DNA from: Cypionkella aquatica | Lineage (GTDB): Bacteria; Pseudomonadota; Alphaproteobacteria; Rhodobacterales; Rhodobacteraceae | Length of the DNA: 64,000 nt | Direction: 5' to 3' | Assembly: GCF_030161095.1 (NCBI RefSeq) | Contig: NZ_BSPP01000013.1 | Span: 1-64,000 of the forward strand | Shown here: piece by piece, positions 37,713-46,244 of the stretch | How positions within the stretch are numbered: position 1 is the first letter of the stretch | How the letters are laid out: each line of letters starts with the position of its first letter | Translations under genes and position numbers: made by a program | The notes under the pieces: model-generated | Told to the model about the DNA's origin: nothing | Database searches by the model: none | The model's input: the letters and a program-made list of their open reading frames with translations, nothing else

Positions 37713-38749
37713 GCAGCACCCGAGAACGGATCGGCTGGCACATCGTTTTCGCCCCAATCGAGGGTCTTCCAGGTGCGGGCCATATGCTCGGGCAAGGGGG
37801 CGGTGAAAGTCATCATTTTCTTGTGGATCGGGTGTTCGATGGTCAGCATGCGGGCATGCAGATGCAGCTTGCGGCTGATGTCGCCGCCGATGCTGGCCCC
37901 CCAACCGTCGCCCATATTTTCGGTCCCCGTGAGGCCGTATTTGCTGTCGCCCAAGATCGGATGGCCCATTTCGGCCATATGCGCGCGCAACTGGTGGGTG
38001 CGTCCGGTGACAGGTTCCAGCGCCATCCACGACAGGCGCGAGCCCAAAAACCACAGCGTAAAGTAATCGGTCTGCGCGCGTTTGGCGTCGGGGTAATCGG
38101 CCATTTTGGCGGGATGAATACAGATCATCTTTTCGTCGCCATACTTGCCGCCACCGGATTTCTGCAAGCCGTATTTGATCGAACCTTGGCGCGGATGCGG
38201 CACGCCTGCGACGGCGGCCCAGTAGATTTTACGGGTGAGACGGTGGCGCAGGGCTTCGGACAAAGCCCGCGCCACGCGGTCGGTGCGGGCGAGCATCAAC
38301 AGGCCCGAGGTGTCTTTATCAAGCCGGTGCACCAGTTTTGGGCGATCTTTGTAGCCGAATTTCAGCGCATCGGTCAGGCCATCGACATGGCGATCCCCTT
38401 GGCCAGACCCACCTTGCGACGGCAGACCGGGGGGTTTGTTGAGGATGATCATATGCTCATCCTTCCACAAGACCGCGTTCTGGATCATCTTTTCATCGGC
38501 GGCGGAATAGCTGCCCGCGCGGCGCTGGACTGGGGCTGCGGCATCTGGCAGCGGCGGGATGCGGATGGTTTGGCCGGGCATGACATGATCGGATGCCTTG
38601 GCGCGCGCGCTGTCGACACGGACTTGGCCGGTGCGGCACATCTTTTCGACATGGCCTTGGGTGACTTGCGGAAAGCGCTTTTTGAACCAGCGATCAAGGC
38701 GTTGTTCGCCATCATTGTCGGTTACTGTGATCAGTTGAACGTCGCTCAT
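37709..38749 (-). CDS. rluC: RluC-family 23S rRNA pseudouridine synthase
   Basis: 346 residues. An S4-like domain (RLDRWFKKRFPQVTQGHVEKM) at residues 14-70 is followed by the RluA-type catalytic domain with HRLDKDTSGLLMLAR holding the catalytic Asp, and RTHQLRAHMAEMGHPILGD. It probably modifies 23S rRNA at three uridines. Start ATG 38749 overlaps crcB by ATGA; a much longer open frame extends across crcB and was rejected. Confidence 0.94.
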   Translation of the reverse strand: MSDVQLITVTDNDGEQRLDRWFKKRFPQVTQGHVEKMCRTGQVRVDSARAKASDHVMPGQTIRIPPLPDAAAPVQRRAGSYSAADEKMIQNAVLWKDEHMIILNKPPGLPSQGGSGQGDRHVDGLTDALKFGYKDRPKLVHRLDKDTSGLLMLARTDRVARALSEALRHRLTRKIYWAAVAGVPHPRQGSIKYGLQKSGGGKYGDEKMICIHPAKMADYPDAKRAQTDYFTLWFLGSRLSWMALEPVTGRTHQLRAHMAEMGHPILGDSKYGLTGTENMGDGWGASIGGDISRKLHLHARMLTIEHPIHKKMMTFTAPLPEHMARTWKTLDWGENDVPADPFSGAA

Positions 38750-39093
38750 GCGAGGGCTCCACGGGCTAGGGCTGCGCCAAGGGCGACGGCGGAAAGCGAA
38801 AGGGTGACGGAGGCGGCGGTGTAAAGCGCGGCCTGCGCGATCTGGCCGGATTGCCAGAGTTTCAGTGTGTCGAGAGAGAAGGCAGAGAAAGTGGTGAAGC
38901 CGCCGAGGATACCCGTCATCACCAGTGGCGACAGGCTGCGGCTGAGAGTGATGTAAAGCACGCCCATGACAAAACTGCCCGCGACATTGACGAGCAGCGT
39001 GGCAATCGGTGCGCCGAGGGTCGAGATGCACAGGTGGCGCAAAACAGAGCCAATGGCGCCGCCGAGGGCGACTTGGGACAGCGTGTAGAACAT
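38746..39093 (-). CDS. crcB: Fluoride exporter CrcB/Fluc
   Basis: 115 residues with four membrane helices. GGAIGSVLRH and the fluoride-pore motif GGFTTFSAFSLD are intact. CrcB lowers cytoplasmic fluoride. No fluoride riboswitch is evident in the 98 bp upstream. It is translationally coupled to rluC. Confidence 0.94.
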   Translation of the reverse strand: MFYTLSQVALGGAIGSVLRHLCISTLGAPIATLLVNVAGSFVMGVLYITLSRSLSPLVMTGILGGFTTFSAFSLDTLKLWQSGQIAQAALYTAASVTLSLSAVALGAALARGALA

Positions 39094-39156
39094 GGGTTTT
39101 CATTGATCCGTAGGGCGCGGTTTGTCAACTGGCGCACGGGGGCCAGCCCCCGAAAC

Positions 39157-39184
39157 CCCCGGGATATTTAGGCCAGTCTGAAAC
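39157..39184. repeat. Third copy of the Rhodobacteraceae intergenic repeat
   Basis: CCCCCGGGATATTTAGGCC and AGTCTGAAA, matching the 30691 element in orientation-reversed form. It lies between rarA and crcB. Confidence 0.5.
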
Positions 39185-39191
39185 GTGCAGA

Positions 39192-40505
39192 TCAGGTCGC
39201 GTTGCGTTTGCTGCGCAGTTTGACGAAATAGTCGATGCGTTTTTTCAGCTCGCGTTCAAAGCCGCGTTCGGGTGGATTGTAATAGATCGGGCGCTTCATC
39301 GCGTCGGGGAAGTAGTTTTGGCCCGAAAAACTGTCTTCAGCGTCGTGATCATAAGCGTAGCCCGCACCGTAGCCGATTTCCTTCATCAGTTTGGTGGGGG
39401 CGTTGCGGATGTGCAAAGGCGGTGGTTCGCTGCCAGTTTCGCGGGCGGCGGCGCGGGCGGCTTTGTAGGCGGTATAGACCGCGTTTGATTTGGGCGCGAG
39501 CGCGAGGTAGACGAGGGCTTGCGCCAGCGCCAGTTCGCCTTCGGGGGAGCCTAAGCGCTCGTATGTGTTCCAGGATTCGAGGCAGATGGCCTGCGCTTGC
39601 GGGTCGGCGAGGCCAATGTCTTCAACCGCCATGCGGGTGATGCGGCGGGCGAGAAAGCGCGGGTCTTCGCCGCCTTCCAGCATGCGGGCAAACCAGTAGA
39701 GGGCCGCATCGGGATCAGAGCCGCGCACCGATTTGTGCAGGGCCGAGATCAGGTTGTAATGCTCTTCGCCCGATTTGTCGTATTTCGAGGCGCGGCGCAT
39801 CAGGCGGGTGGAAAGCTGCGCCCGGTCGAGGGGTTTGTCGAGTTTCCATGCGGCGATTTGTTCGATCAGGTTCAGCAAAGCGCGGCCATCGCCGTCGGCC
39901 ATCTCGATCAGCGCCTCACGCGCGTCGCCGTTGAGGGGGAGTTGGCGGTTGAGGTCTTTTTCGGCGCGTTGGGCGAGAAGTTCGAGATCGATCAGGTTGA
40001 GGCGTTCGAGGATGATGACCTGCGCGCGGGAGAGCAGAGCGGCGTTCAGCTCGAAGCTGGGGTTTTCGGTGGTGGCCCCGACCAGAAGGATGGTGCCGTC
40101 TTCCATATAGGGCAGGAAGCCGTCTTGCTGGGCTTTGTTGAAGCGGTGGATTTCGTCGACGAACAGCAGGGTGCCTTTGCCACCGTTTTGGCGGCGGATC
40201 TTGGCGGTCTCGAACACTTTGCGCAGATCGGGGACGCCGGTGAAAATCGCCGAGATTTGCACGAAGGCGAGGTCGGATTCGTGGGCGAGCAGCCGGGCGA
40301 TGGTGGTTTTGCCAACGCCGGGCGGGCCCCACAGGATCAGCGAGGACAGGCTGTTGGCGGTCAGCATTGCGCCCAAGGGGCCATCGGGGCCGAGGACGTG
40401 GGATTGTCCGATCACCTCGGATAGCGCGCGCGGGCGCAGACGATCGGCCAAGGGGCGCGGTGCCTCTGGCTGCGGTTTGCCGGGGGTGTCGAAAAGGTCT
40501 GACAT
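39192..40505 (-). CDS. rarA: Replication-associated recombination protein RarA (MgsA)
   Basis: 437 residues. Walker A GPPGVGKTTIARLLA at about 57-71, Walker B LLFVDEIHRFNKAQQD, sensor ATTENPSFELNAALLSRA, and the C-terminal MgsA domain (FARMLEGGEDPRFLARRI, DIGLADPQA). It acts at stalled replication forks. First gene of a run with crcB, rluC and ATP12. Confidence 0.96.
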   Translation of the reverse strand: MSDLFDTPGKPQPEAPRPLADRLRPRALSEVIGQSHVLGPDGPLGAMLTANSLSSLILWGPPGVGKTTIARLLAHESDLAFVQISAIFTGVPDLRKVFETAKIRRQNGGKGTLLFVDEIHRFNKAQQDGFLPYMEDGTILLVGATTENPSFELNAALLSRAQVIILERLNLIDLELLAQRAEKDLNRQLPLNGDAREALIEMADGDGRALLNLIEQIAAWKLDKPLDRAQLSTRLMRRASKYDKSGEEHYNLISALHKSVRGSDPDAALYWFARMLEGGEDPRFLARRITRMAVEDIGLADPQAQAICLESWNTYERLGSPEGELALAQALVYLALAPKSNAVYTAYKAARAAARETGSEPPPLHIRNAPTKLMKEIGYGAGYAYDHDAEDSFSGQNYFPDAMKRPIYYNPPERGFERELKKRIDYFVKLRSKRNAT

Positions 40506-40662
40506 GCGGGGAGTTTACGCGGCAAAGCGGGGCGGGGGAAGGCGGATTGCGTGTGAGAGCGGCGCCCATAAAAACTTATGAACACCGGCCCATTCGCCTA
40601 TGGACAGCAGATCGAAAAGCGGAGTTTTGGCGCAGTCACTGAGATTTTCAGGTGCAATCGCC
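40506..40662. other. Gene-free boundary of rarA and a HEPN-like gene
   Basis: 157 bp, lower in GC than its flanks after 40560. The rarA promoter should be here. I see no hairpin or dyad of note. Confidence 0.4.
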
Positions 40663-41211
40663 TCAATCTTCACCCCGAAAACGTATCAATTTGAACTCAT
40701 TTGGCCGTTTCACAAAATCATCGGCAGTGGCATGGAGCGATTTTACGAGAAACGGAGTTCGTGGCGCCAAGTGCTCACGCGAGGATGGATACCGCAACGG
40801 ATAGCCGCGCACGCCATGCAGATTACCAAGCGCAAGAACATACTCTTCGATAAGCGGTAGAACCTCTTCATCGCGGGGATTGTCAGGATAATCATGGGTT
40901 TCGCGCGCGGCGGTTGCGACCTTTATGGCATTTGCAAAGACATTGCCTCGGATTGGTTCACAAATTTCTTCGCTCCAGAGAGCAAGGATATCGTGTCCTT
41001 GCGGCCCACTTGTTTTTGGAGGTTTTCCGTTCCAGTACATGCATGCCTTGAGCAATAACTCTAGACCATGACCTGCAAGCATGAGCGTAGGTCGAAAAAG
41101 TATGCGCCCAGTGCTACCCTGTTCTTTATCCAAGACCACGGCACCCTCGGGACATTGTTTGGCAATCATGGCACACTGACCAGCATCACATGAGAAAAAA
41201 TCCAAAATCAA
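40663..41211 (-). CDS. HEPN-like hypothetical protein
   Basis: 182 residues; no named family recognised. LMLAGHGLELLLKACMYWNG followed by GPQGHDILALWSEE is the pattern of HEPN-superfamily helical proteins, and LRYPSSREH near residue 150 gives R-x6-H, the spacing of the HEPN ribonuclease motif. Base composition is more AT-rich than the neighbours, which hints at transfer. It lies downstream of luxI in the same direction, with a perfect 20-bp palindrome 61 bp before its start. Confidence 0.7.
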   Translation of the reverse strand: MILDFFSCDAGQCAMIAKQCPEGAVVLDKEQGSTGRILFRPTLMLAGHGLELLLKACMYWNGKPPKTSGPQGHDILALWSEEICEPIRGNVFANAIKVATAARETHDYPDNPRDEEVLPLIEEYVLALGNLHGVRGYPLRYPSSREHLAPRTPFLVKSLHATADDFVKRPNEFKLIRFRGED

Positions 41212-41271
41212 GTTCCTCCTGTAGCGCTTGACGTTCCTCTAACATTTTTTGGATGCTCTTTTAACATTCTG

Positions 41272-41291
41272 GAGTGATCAAGATCACTCCG
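41272..41291. promoter_or_regulatory. Perfect 20-bp palindrome with lux-box architecture
   Basis: GGAGTGATC-aa-GATCACTCC, 61-80 bp upstream of the HEPN-like gene and 160 bp past luxI. Length and centre resemble LuxR-type operators (20 bp, GATC-like core). No T run follows, so it is not a typical terminator. Confidence 0.5.
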
Positions 41292-41406
41292 TTACACAGA
41301 TTTGATCGAAAAGACCCAGAAGGCGGCCGACCATATCGTGCAATGGCCCACCCTTCGGGTGCCATACAAGCACAAGTGGCTGTCCTCATAGAGCGATTTC
41401 GGAGTC

Positions 41407-41438
41407 TGCGGGCGGCCCTGCTCCCCATAGGCCGCCGC
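41407..41438 (-). terminator. GC-rich hairpin after luxI
   Basis: GCGGCGGCC-tatggggagcag-GGCCGCCCGC on the minus strand, 11 bp past the luxI stop. There is no T run, so it may be a weak or Rho-assisted end. Confidence 0.45.
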
Positions 41439-41448
41439 AGGTTGCGCC

Positions 41449-42039
41449 TTAGTGCTTGGTCAGGCTGAAATCCATCTCGACCACTTGGTTGTCGATGGCG
41501 TCGATCTCCATCACCGGGCCCATCGCGCGCATCTTCACACCCACACGGTCGGCCCAGCGGGGCCAGGTGGCGGCCAAGAGGGTCAGGCAGTGGGTGGCGT
41601 TCAGGCTGCGGACGGTTTCGCCAAGCTGCGCGATCAGCTGGGCATGCACGCGGCGGCGGATCGAGGACGGCACGTCATGGGCGACGAACAGGCGGCTCGA
41701 TTCCCAGATATGATCACCGACCGGGGCTTCATCCGTCAGCAGGTTGGCCGGGATCGTATCGAGCAGACCGCGCTGTGCGTCACGGATCATGTAGCTGTAG
41801 ATGCCGCATTTCGCGGTGGTCGGAGTCAGACGATTTCCTGCCATAACGCGGCCATTATCGTCATGCACAACCACCCAGCGGCTGGCCGGAGTGTCGTACT
41901 GGTCGTATTCCATGCCCAAAGCCTCGGGCAGGTCCCACTTGTTGTGGACAATAAAAAGTTCACGCCGGGCGCGAAGCATGTTCGCGAACAGCTCTCCATG
42001 GTTGTGGAGGTTGGCAAAAGAAAGCGTGGTGGTGAGCAT
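41449..42039 (-). CDS. Acyl-homoserine-lactone synthase (LuxI family)
   Basis: 196 residues. Family-invariant residues are visible: R25/R26, F29 and W35 in RRELFIVHNKW, D46 and D49, R70 in GNRLTPT, and IWESSRLFVAHD. It makes an N-acyl homoserine lactone from S-adenosylmethionine and an acyl donor. Start ATG 42039 has GGAG 7 bp upstream; ATG 42051 lacks a site. It follows luxR in the same direction, with a strong dyad in the 51-bp gap. Confidence 0.93.
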   Translation of the reverse strand: MLTTTLSFANLHNHGELFANMLRARRELFIVHNKWDLPEALGMEYDQYDTPASRWVVVHDDNGRVMAGNRLTPTTAKCGIYSYMIRDAQRGLLDTIPANLLTDEAPVGDHIWESSRLFVAHDVPSSIRRRVHAQLIAQLGETVRSLNATHCLTLLAATWPRWADRVGVKMRAMGPVMEIDAIDNQVVEMDFSLTKH

Positions 42040-42052
42040 GGTGGTCTCCATT

Positions 42053-42076
42053 ATGTTCAGATGGCAGTCAGAACAT
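42053..42076. promoter_or_regulatory. Dyad directly upstream of luxI
   Basis: ATGTTCAGA-tggcag-TCAGAACAT: 8 of 9 arm positions pair. It lies 14-37 bp before the luxI start, between the luxR stop and the luxI ribosome site. It could be a LuxR operator or an mRNA hairpin. Confidence 0.55.
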
Positions 42077-42090
42077 CGCGGAGGGGGTTG

Positions 42091-42702
42091 TCAGATCAGC
42101 CGATAATCCTTTGCGCGTTGAATGGCTTCGGCTGTGGTGCGCGCCATCAAACGGATGCGCGCCGATGTTACGCGGGCTTTAAGCGCGCTTTCTGATATGC
42201 CCAGTTTCGCCGCAGCGGCAGTAAACCGGTCCCCCCCAGCGATACAGCGCAGAGCCTCTATCTGAGCCTTCGTCAGCTCTTCGGGTGGCTCTGTCACGTC
42301 ATGCAGCCGATGCACGATGGTGGCGATGGCTGCAATTTCATGGTCCTCAAATTCGCGGTCCGCCCGCGCAAAAGAGGCAATGGATCGTGATTTGACCGGG
42401 CCACAGGCAACTGTGGCGCCATAGTTCAGGCCGTATCTTGCGGCCTCTACGAACAGGCCAAACGGGTCTGGCAGGGCGGGATCGCTCCAACGGATGGTGC
42501 CAGTGGCACTGAAGCCCCAGGCTACCATTGGGTCACGCAGGACGTAGCCTTTTTCGGTGTAGTAGTCGAGCCAACGCTGATCGTAGGTTTGGTAGGTGAC
42601 CAGAGGAGCGGTGAAACGAATATGGAGGCCGACGAAGTAACCCGCCGGGGCCATAAGCGAAAGTTGGTGTAACTCGACATCTATACCTAGCTTTACTGAC
42701 AT
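42091..42702 (-). CDS. LuxR-family acyl-homoserine-lactone receptor
   Basis: 203 residues. The N-terminal autoinducer-binding domain shows the W-x3-Y and D-P pattern in QRWLDYYTEKG and VLRDPMVAWG. The C-terminal HTH is LTKAQIEALRCIAGGDRFTAA with AAKLGISESALKARVTSAR. It senses the signal made by the adjacent LuxI. It sits just beyond rplQ, whose terminator separates the two. Confidence 0.92.
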   Translation of the reverse strand: MSVKLGIDVELHQLSLMAPAGYFVGLHIRFTAPLVTYQTYDQRWLDYYTEKGYVLRDPMVAWGFSATGTIRWSDPALPDPFGLFVEAARYGLNYGATVACGPVKSRSIASFARADREFEDHEIAAIATIVHRLHDVTEPPEELTKAQIEALRCIAGGDRFTAAAAKLGISESALKARVTSARIRLMARTTAEAIQRAKDYRLI

Positions 42703-42772
42703 GTTTATTCGATCTCTCGATTCATTTACAACTTTAGGCAGTTCGCGGGATGGCTACTATACCCGGATCGGC

Positions 42773-42790
42773 AACAGTGCGTTTCCTGTT
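42773..42790. promoter_or_regulatory. Weak dyad upstream of luxR
   Basis: AACAG-tgcgtttc-CTGTT, 18 bp, centred about 80 bp before the luxR start in an AT-rich stretch. A possible but weak lux-type operator. Confidence 0.3.
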
Positions 42791-42883
42791 TACCATCAAT
42801 TACAAGAATTTACTTAATTGAAAGCCCTGATGCAGAGTCCGGGCTCTTCATTCCGTTGACGTCACGTAAAGATAAGGCAGATA

Positions 42884-42913
42884 TAAAAAAACCCGCCGGT
42901 TAGGGCGGGTTTT
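42884..42913 (-). terminator. Terminator of the alpha operon (after rplQ)
   Basis: AAAACCCGCC-ctaacc-GGCGGGTTTTTTT on the minus strand, 21 bp past the rplQ stop. Strong stem and T run. Confidence 0.88.
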
Positions 42914-42934
42914 CTAAGGGAATGCGCGGTGGGC

Positions 42935-43354
42935 TTACGCCTCGAACGCGTCTTCTGCGGCGGTGCGGGCGTGGTCTGCTGCACCTTTCGCGTTCGGGTC
43001 ACGATCAACGAATTCGATGATCGCCATCGGAGCCATATCGCCATAGCGGAAGCCGGCTTTCAGCACGCGGACGTAACCGCCCTGACGATCCTGGTAACGC
43101 GGCCCGAGAATTTCAAACAGGCGCGCGGTGTGGATGTCTTGCTTCAGCTGCGAATGCGCTTGACGGCGGGCGTGCAGGTCGCCGCGCTTTGCCAGAGTGA
43201 TCAGCTTTTCGATGATCGGGCGCAGTTCTTTGGCTTTCGGCAGGGTGGTTTTGATCTGCTCGTGCTCGATCAAGGAACCCGCCATGTTGGCGAACATCGC
43301 TTTGCGGTGTTCGTGGGTGCGGTTTAGCTTACGGTAACCAGAGGCGTGACGCAT
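42935..43354 (-). CDS. rplQ: 50S ribosomal protein L17
   Basis: 139 residues, [20 protein letters not shown] through the conserved [22 protein letters not shown]17 lies near the exit of the peptide tunnel. The acidic tail TAAEDAFEA is common in alphaproteobacteria. Last gene of the alpha operon, 143 bp after rpoA. Confidence 0.98.
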   Translation of the reverse strand: MRHASGYRKLNRTHEHRKAMFANMAGSLIEHEQIKTTLPKAKELRPIIEKLITLAKRGDLHARRQAHSQLKQDIHTARLFEILGPRYQDRQGGYVRVLKAGFRYGDMAPMAIIEFVDRDPNAKGAADHARTAAEDAFEA

Positions 43355-43467
43355 TGGAATCTCCTATTCGCGTGTTTTGCTTTGTCCGGCAGGGCCTACG
43401 ATTGGTCCCGCTCACCTTGGGGCGTTGTTGCCCATATTTTCCCCGGCAGTCCGGGCATTTGGTTGAA

Positions 43468-43491
43468 GGTGCGTGCAAGCACGCACCCTAC
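43468..43491. repeat. Half-copy of the REP-like element downstream of rpoA
   Basis: GGTGCGTG-caag-CACGCACC followed by CTAC, 6 bp past the rpoA stop codon. Confidence 0.65.
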
Positions 43492-43497
43492 AATTTC

Positions 43498-44514
43498 TTA
43501 GAACTGGTCTTCGAAACGCTTGGCCAGATCTTCGATGTTTTCCGGCGGCCAATCTTCGACTTCCATGCCCAGATGCAGCCCCATGCCCGACAGCACTTCC
43601 TTGATTTCGTTCAAGGACTTGCGGCCGAAGTTCGGGGTGCGCAGCATTTCTGCTTCGGTTTTCTGGATCAGATCGCCGATATAGACGATGTTGTCGTTCT
43701 TCAGGCAGTTTGCCGAACGCACCGAAAGCTCCAACTCGTCTACTTTCTTCAGCAGCAGCGGGTTGAATTCGAGGCCAGCATCTTCGACGCCTTTGCCAGC
43801 TGCTTCCGGCTCGTCGAAGTTGACGAACACGGCCAGCTGGTCTTGCAGAATACGCGCGGCATAGGCCACCGCGTCTTCTGGCGTCAGCGAGCCGTCGGTT
43901 TCGATGCGCATGGTCAGTTTATCATAGTCCAGCACCTGACCTTCGCGGGTCGGGGTGACTTCGTAGGACACTTTCTTGACCGGCGAATAGATCGCGTCGA
44001 TCGGAATCAGGCCAATCGGCGCATCTTCCGGGCGGTTTTTGTCAGCGGCAACATAGCCTTTGCCGGTGTTGACGGTCAGTTCCATGAACACATCTGCGCC
44101 ATCGTCGAGGTGGCAGATGACATGTTCCTTGTTCAGGATTTCGATGCCGTTGGTTTCCGAGATGTCGCCAGCGGTGACAACGCCCGGACCTTTGGCCGAG
44201 ATCGACAGGCGTTTCGGCCCATCAACGTCCATCTTGATCGACACACCCTTGAGGTTCAGGATGATGTCGGTGACATCTTCGCGCACGCCAGCCACGCTGG
44301 AAAACTCGTGCAGCACGTTGTCGATTTGCACCGAGGTGATAGCGCCACCCTGCAGCGACGACATCAGCACGCGGCGCAGCGCGTTGCCAAGGGTCAGACC
44401 GAAACCACGCTCCAGCGGTTCAGCGTAGACGGTGGCGGTGCGCTGTGCATCGGCCCCCGGCTTTACAACCAACTGCGTCGGTTTAATCAGTTCAAGCCAA
44501 TTTTTGTGGATCAT
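43498..44514 (-). CDS. rpoA: RNA polymerase alpha subunit
   Basis: 338 residues. The N-terminal dimerisation domain has [20 protein letters not shown]; the C-terminal domain has [20 protein letters not shown] and [17 protein letters not shown], which contact UP elements and activators. Normal length. It follows rpsK after 115 bp. Confidence 0.98.
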   Translation of the reverse strand: MIHKNWLELIKPTQLVVKPGADAQRTATVYAEPLERGFGLTLGNALRRVLMSSLQGGAITSVQIDNVLHEFSSVAGVREDVTDIILNLKGVSIKMDVDGPKRLSISAKGPGVVTAGDISETNGIEILNKEHVICHLDDGADVFMELTVNTGKGYVAADKNRPEDAPIGLIPIDAIYSPVKKVSYEVTPTREGQVLDYDKLTMRIETDGSLTPEDAVAYAARILQDQLAVFVNFDEPEAAGKGVEDAGLEFNPLLLKKVDELELSVRSANCLKNDNIVYIGDLIQKTEAEMLRTPNFGRKSLNEIKEVLSGMGLHLGMEVEDWPPENIEDLAKRFEDQF

Positions 44515-44629
44515 GTGACCGCCTCCATACTTGTCTTTTGCTCATGTCCGAAAGCAAAGGACGCCCGAGGTTCAGAAATGCAGAAATCGGGCCGTGCAGA
44601 CATCGCACGACCCGACCTGTAGTGATGTC

Positions 44630-45025
44630 TTAGACGCGACGGCGCTTCGGCGGACGGCAGCCGTTGTGTGCCAGCGGCGTCACGTCACGGATCGAAGTGA
44701 CGTTCAGGCCGACAGCAGCCAGTGCGCGCAGAGCAGACTCGCGGCCCGAACCCGGACCTTGCACTTCGACTTCAACAGTCTTCATGCCATGCTCTTGTGC
44801 TTTGCGGGCCGCATCTTCAGCAGCCATCTGAGCCGCGTAAGGCGTGGATTTCCGCGAGCCTTTGAAGCCCATGGTGCCCGAAGACGACCAGGAAATCGCG
44901 TTGCCCTGAACGTCGGAGATCAGGATTTTGGTGTTGTTGAACGAAGAGTTCACGTGAACCACGCCAGCGGCGATGTTCTTGCGTTCTTTTTTCTTCGTGC
45001 GGGTCGATTTGGTATCGCGTGCCAT
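44630..45025 (-). CDS. rpsK: 30S ribosomal protein S11
   Basis: 131 residues. [21 protein letters not shown] and [21 protein letters not shown], ending PPKRRRV. S11 forms part of the platform with S18 and contacts the Shine-Dalgarno helix. It follows rpsM after 15 bp. Confidence 0.98.
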   Translation of the reverse strand: MARDTKSTRTKKKERKNIAAGVVHVNSSFNNTKILISDVQGNAISWSSSGTMGFKGSRKSTPYAAQMAAEDAARKAQEHGMKTVEVEVQGPGSGRESALRALAAVGLNVTSIRDVTPLAHNGCRPPKRRRV

Positions 45026-45040
45026 ATCTAAACGCTCCCC

Positions 45041-45409
45041 TTATTTCTTCTTGCCAGCGATGGCTTTTGCGGGGCCCTTGCGGGTGCGAGCGTTCGTGTG
45101 GGTGCGCTGACCGCGGACCGGCAGGCCCTTACGATGACGCAGACCACGGTAGCAACCCAGATCCATCAAACGCTTGATGTTCATCGAGGTTTCGCGGCGC
45201 AGATCGCCTTCAACCGTGACGTTCGCGTCGATGTATTCGCGGATCTGCAGCACTTCGGCATCCGAAAGCTGGTTGACGCGACGGGCGCGGTCGATGCCAA
45301 CGCTTTCGCAGATTTGCTCTGCGATATGCGGGCCAACGCCGGTGATATAGGTGAGCGCGATCGGAACCCGTTTCGCGGTCGGGATGTTAACGCCAGCAAT
45401 ACGTGCCAA
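45041..45409 (-). CDS. rpsM: 30S ribosomal protein S13
   Basis: 122 residues. [20 protein letters not shown] to [22 protein letters not shown]13 bridges to the large subunit and contacts P-site tRNA. It follows adk after 186 bp. The gap holds a GC-rich hairpin (TCCCGCA and TGCGGGA arms, about 45519-45544) that could weaken readthrough from adk. Confidence 0.98.
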   Translation of the reverse strand: MARIAGVNIPTAKRVPIALTYITGVGPHIAEQICESVGIDRARRVNQLSDAEVLQIREYIDANVTVEGDLRRETSMNIKRLMDLGCYRGLRHRKGLPVRGQRTHTNARTRKGPAKAIAGKKK

Positions 45410-45595
45410 ACGTGTATTCCTTCATGGTTGCGGTTCCGTAACGCCAGAACCTTTTTTCACAACACCGCCCCAAAGCCAGAAGCCGGAGGGCGATTCGAAT
45501 CCTTAACAAATAAGGAATCCCGCAAGCGATTCCGCTGCGGGACGCCGTGCTTTATGGGGTTTTTCCCAGAGCGTCAAGGCCAGCGGGTGCAGTAA

Positions 45596-46180
45596 TCACG
45601 CTTTGTCAAGAACTTTGGCAATCTCGGCTGCAACCGTGTCCATTTCCGCCATACCATCGACTTGGCGCAGGTCTTTTTTCGCCCAGTAATAGCCGATCAG
45701 CGGCGCGGTGTTCTTGTAGAACTCGCGCAGGCGCAGCTCGAACACCTCGGGGGTGTCGTCGCGGCGCACTGGCTGGCCTTTGGCCTTGGTCTCTTCGGCG
45801 CGGCGGGTGATGCGGCCAACCAGCGCTGCATCGTCAACCACCAGCTCGATCACCGCATCAAGGGTTTGGCCGTGGCTGGCCAGCAGCTCTGCCAAGGCAT
45901 CGGCCTGCGGCAAAGTGCGTGGAAACCCGTCAAAGATGAAGCCACCAGCGCTAGGTCCGGCCAGCTTTTCGGCAATCAGGCCAATGACGATATCATCGGT
46001 GACAAGCTGGCCCTTATCCATCACTTCGGCAACACGGCGGCCCATTTCGGTGCCCGAGGTCTTGGCCTCGCGCAGCATGTCGCCGGTCGAAAGCTGCACC
46101 ATCTGGCGTTCATCCACCAAGCGCTTGGCTTGAGTGCCCTTACCTGCACCGGGCGGGCCGAGGAGGATGATATTTGCCAT
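45596..46180 (-). CDS. adk: Adenylate kinase (short-LID form)
   Basis: 194 residues. P-loop GPPGAGKGT at 7-15, [18 protein letters not shown] and [16 protein letters not shown]. The LID is the short type (about [14 protein letters not shown]), hence less than the 214 residues of E. coli. It balances ATP, ADP and AMP. Start ATG 46180 has AGGTGCGAC before it. A strong terminator-like hairpin separates it from secY. Confidence 0.97.
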   Translation of the reverse strand: MANIILLGPPGAGKGTQAKRLVDERQMVQLSTGDMLREAKTSGTEMGRRVAEVMDKGQLVTDDIVIGLIAEKLAGPSAGGFIFDGFPRTLPQADALAELLASHGQTLDAVIELVVDDAALVGRITRRAEETKAKGQPVRRDDTPEVFELRLREFYKNTAPLIGYYWAKKDLRQVDGMAEMDTVAAEIAKVLDKA

Positions 46181-46202
46181 GTCGCACCTTTCTGTCAAAG
46201 AA

Positions 46203-46229
46203 AAGGCCCGGCGGAACACGCCGGGCCTG
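46203..46229 (-). terminator. Terminator-like hairpin between secY and adk
   Basis: AGGCCCGGCG-tgttc-CGCCGGGCCT with TTTTCTTT following on the minus strand. It should end much secY transcription, leaving adk and the alpha genes dependent on readthrough or another promoter. Confidence 0.75.
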
Positions 46230-46244
46230 AAGTCATAGCCCCAC

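Noticed and set aside
39094-39191. Fluoride riboswitch ahead of crcB
   Set aside because: The 98-bp gap lacks the conserved fluoride aptamer core; it holds a short intergenic repeat instead.
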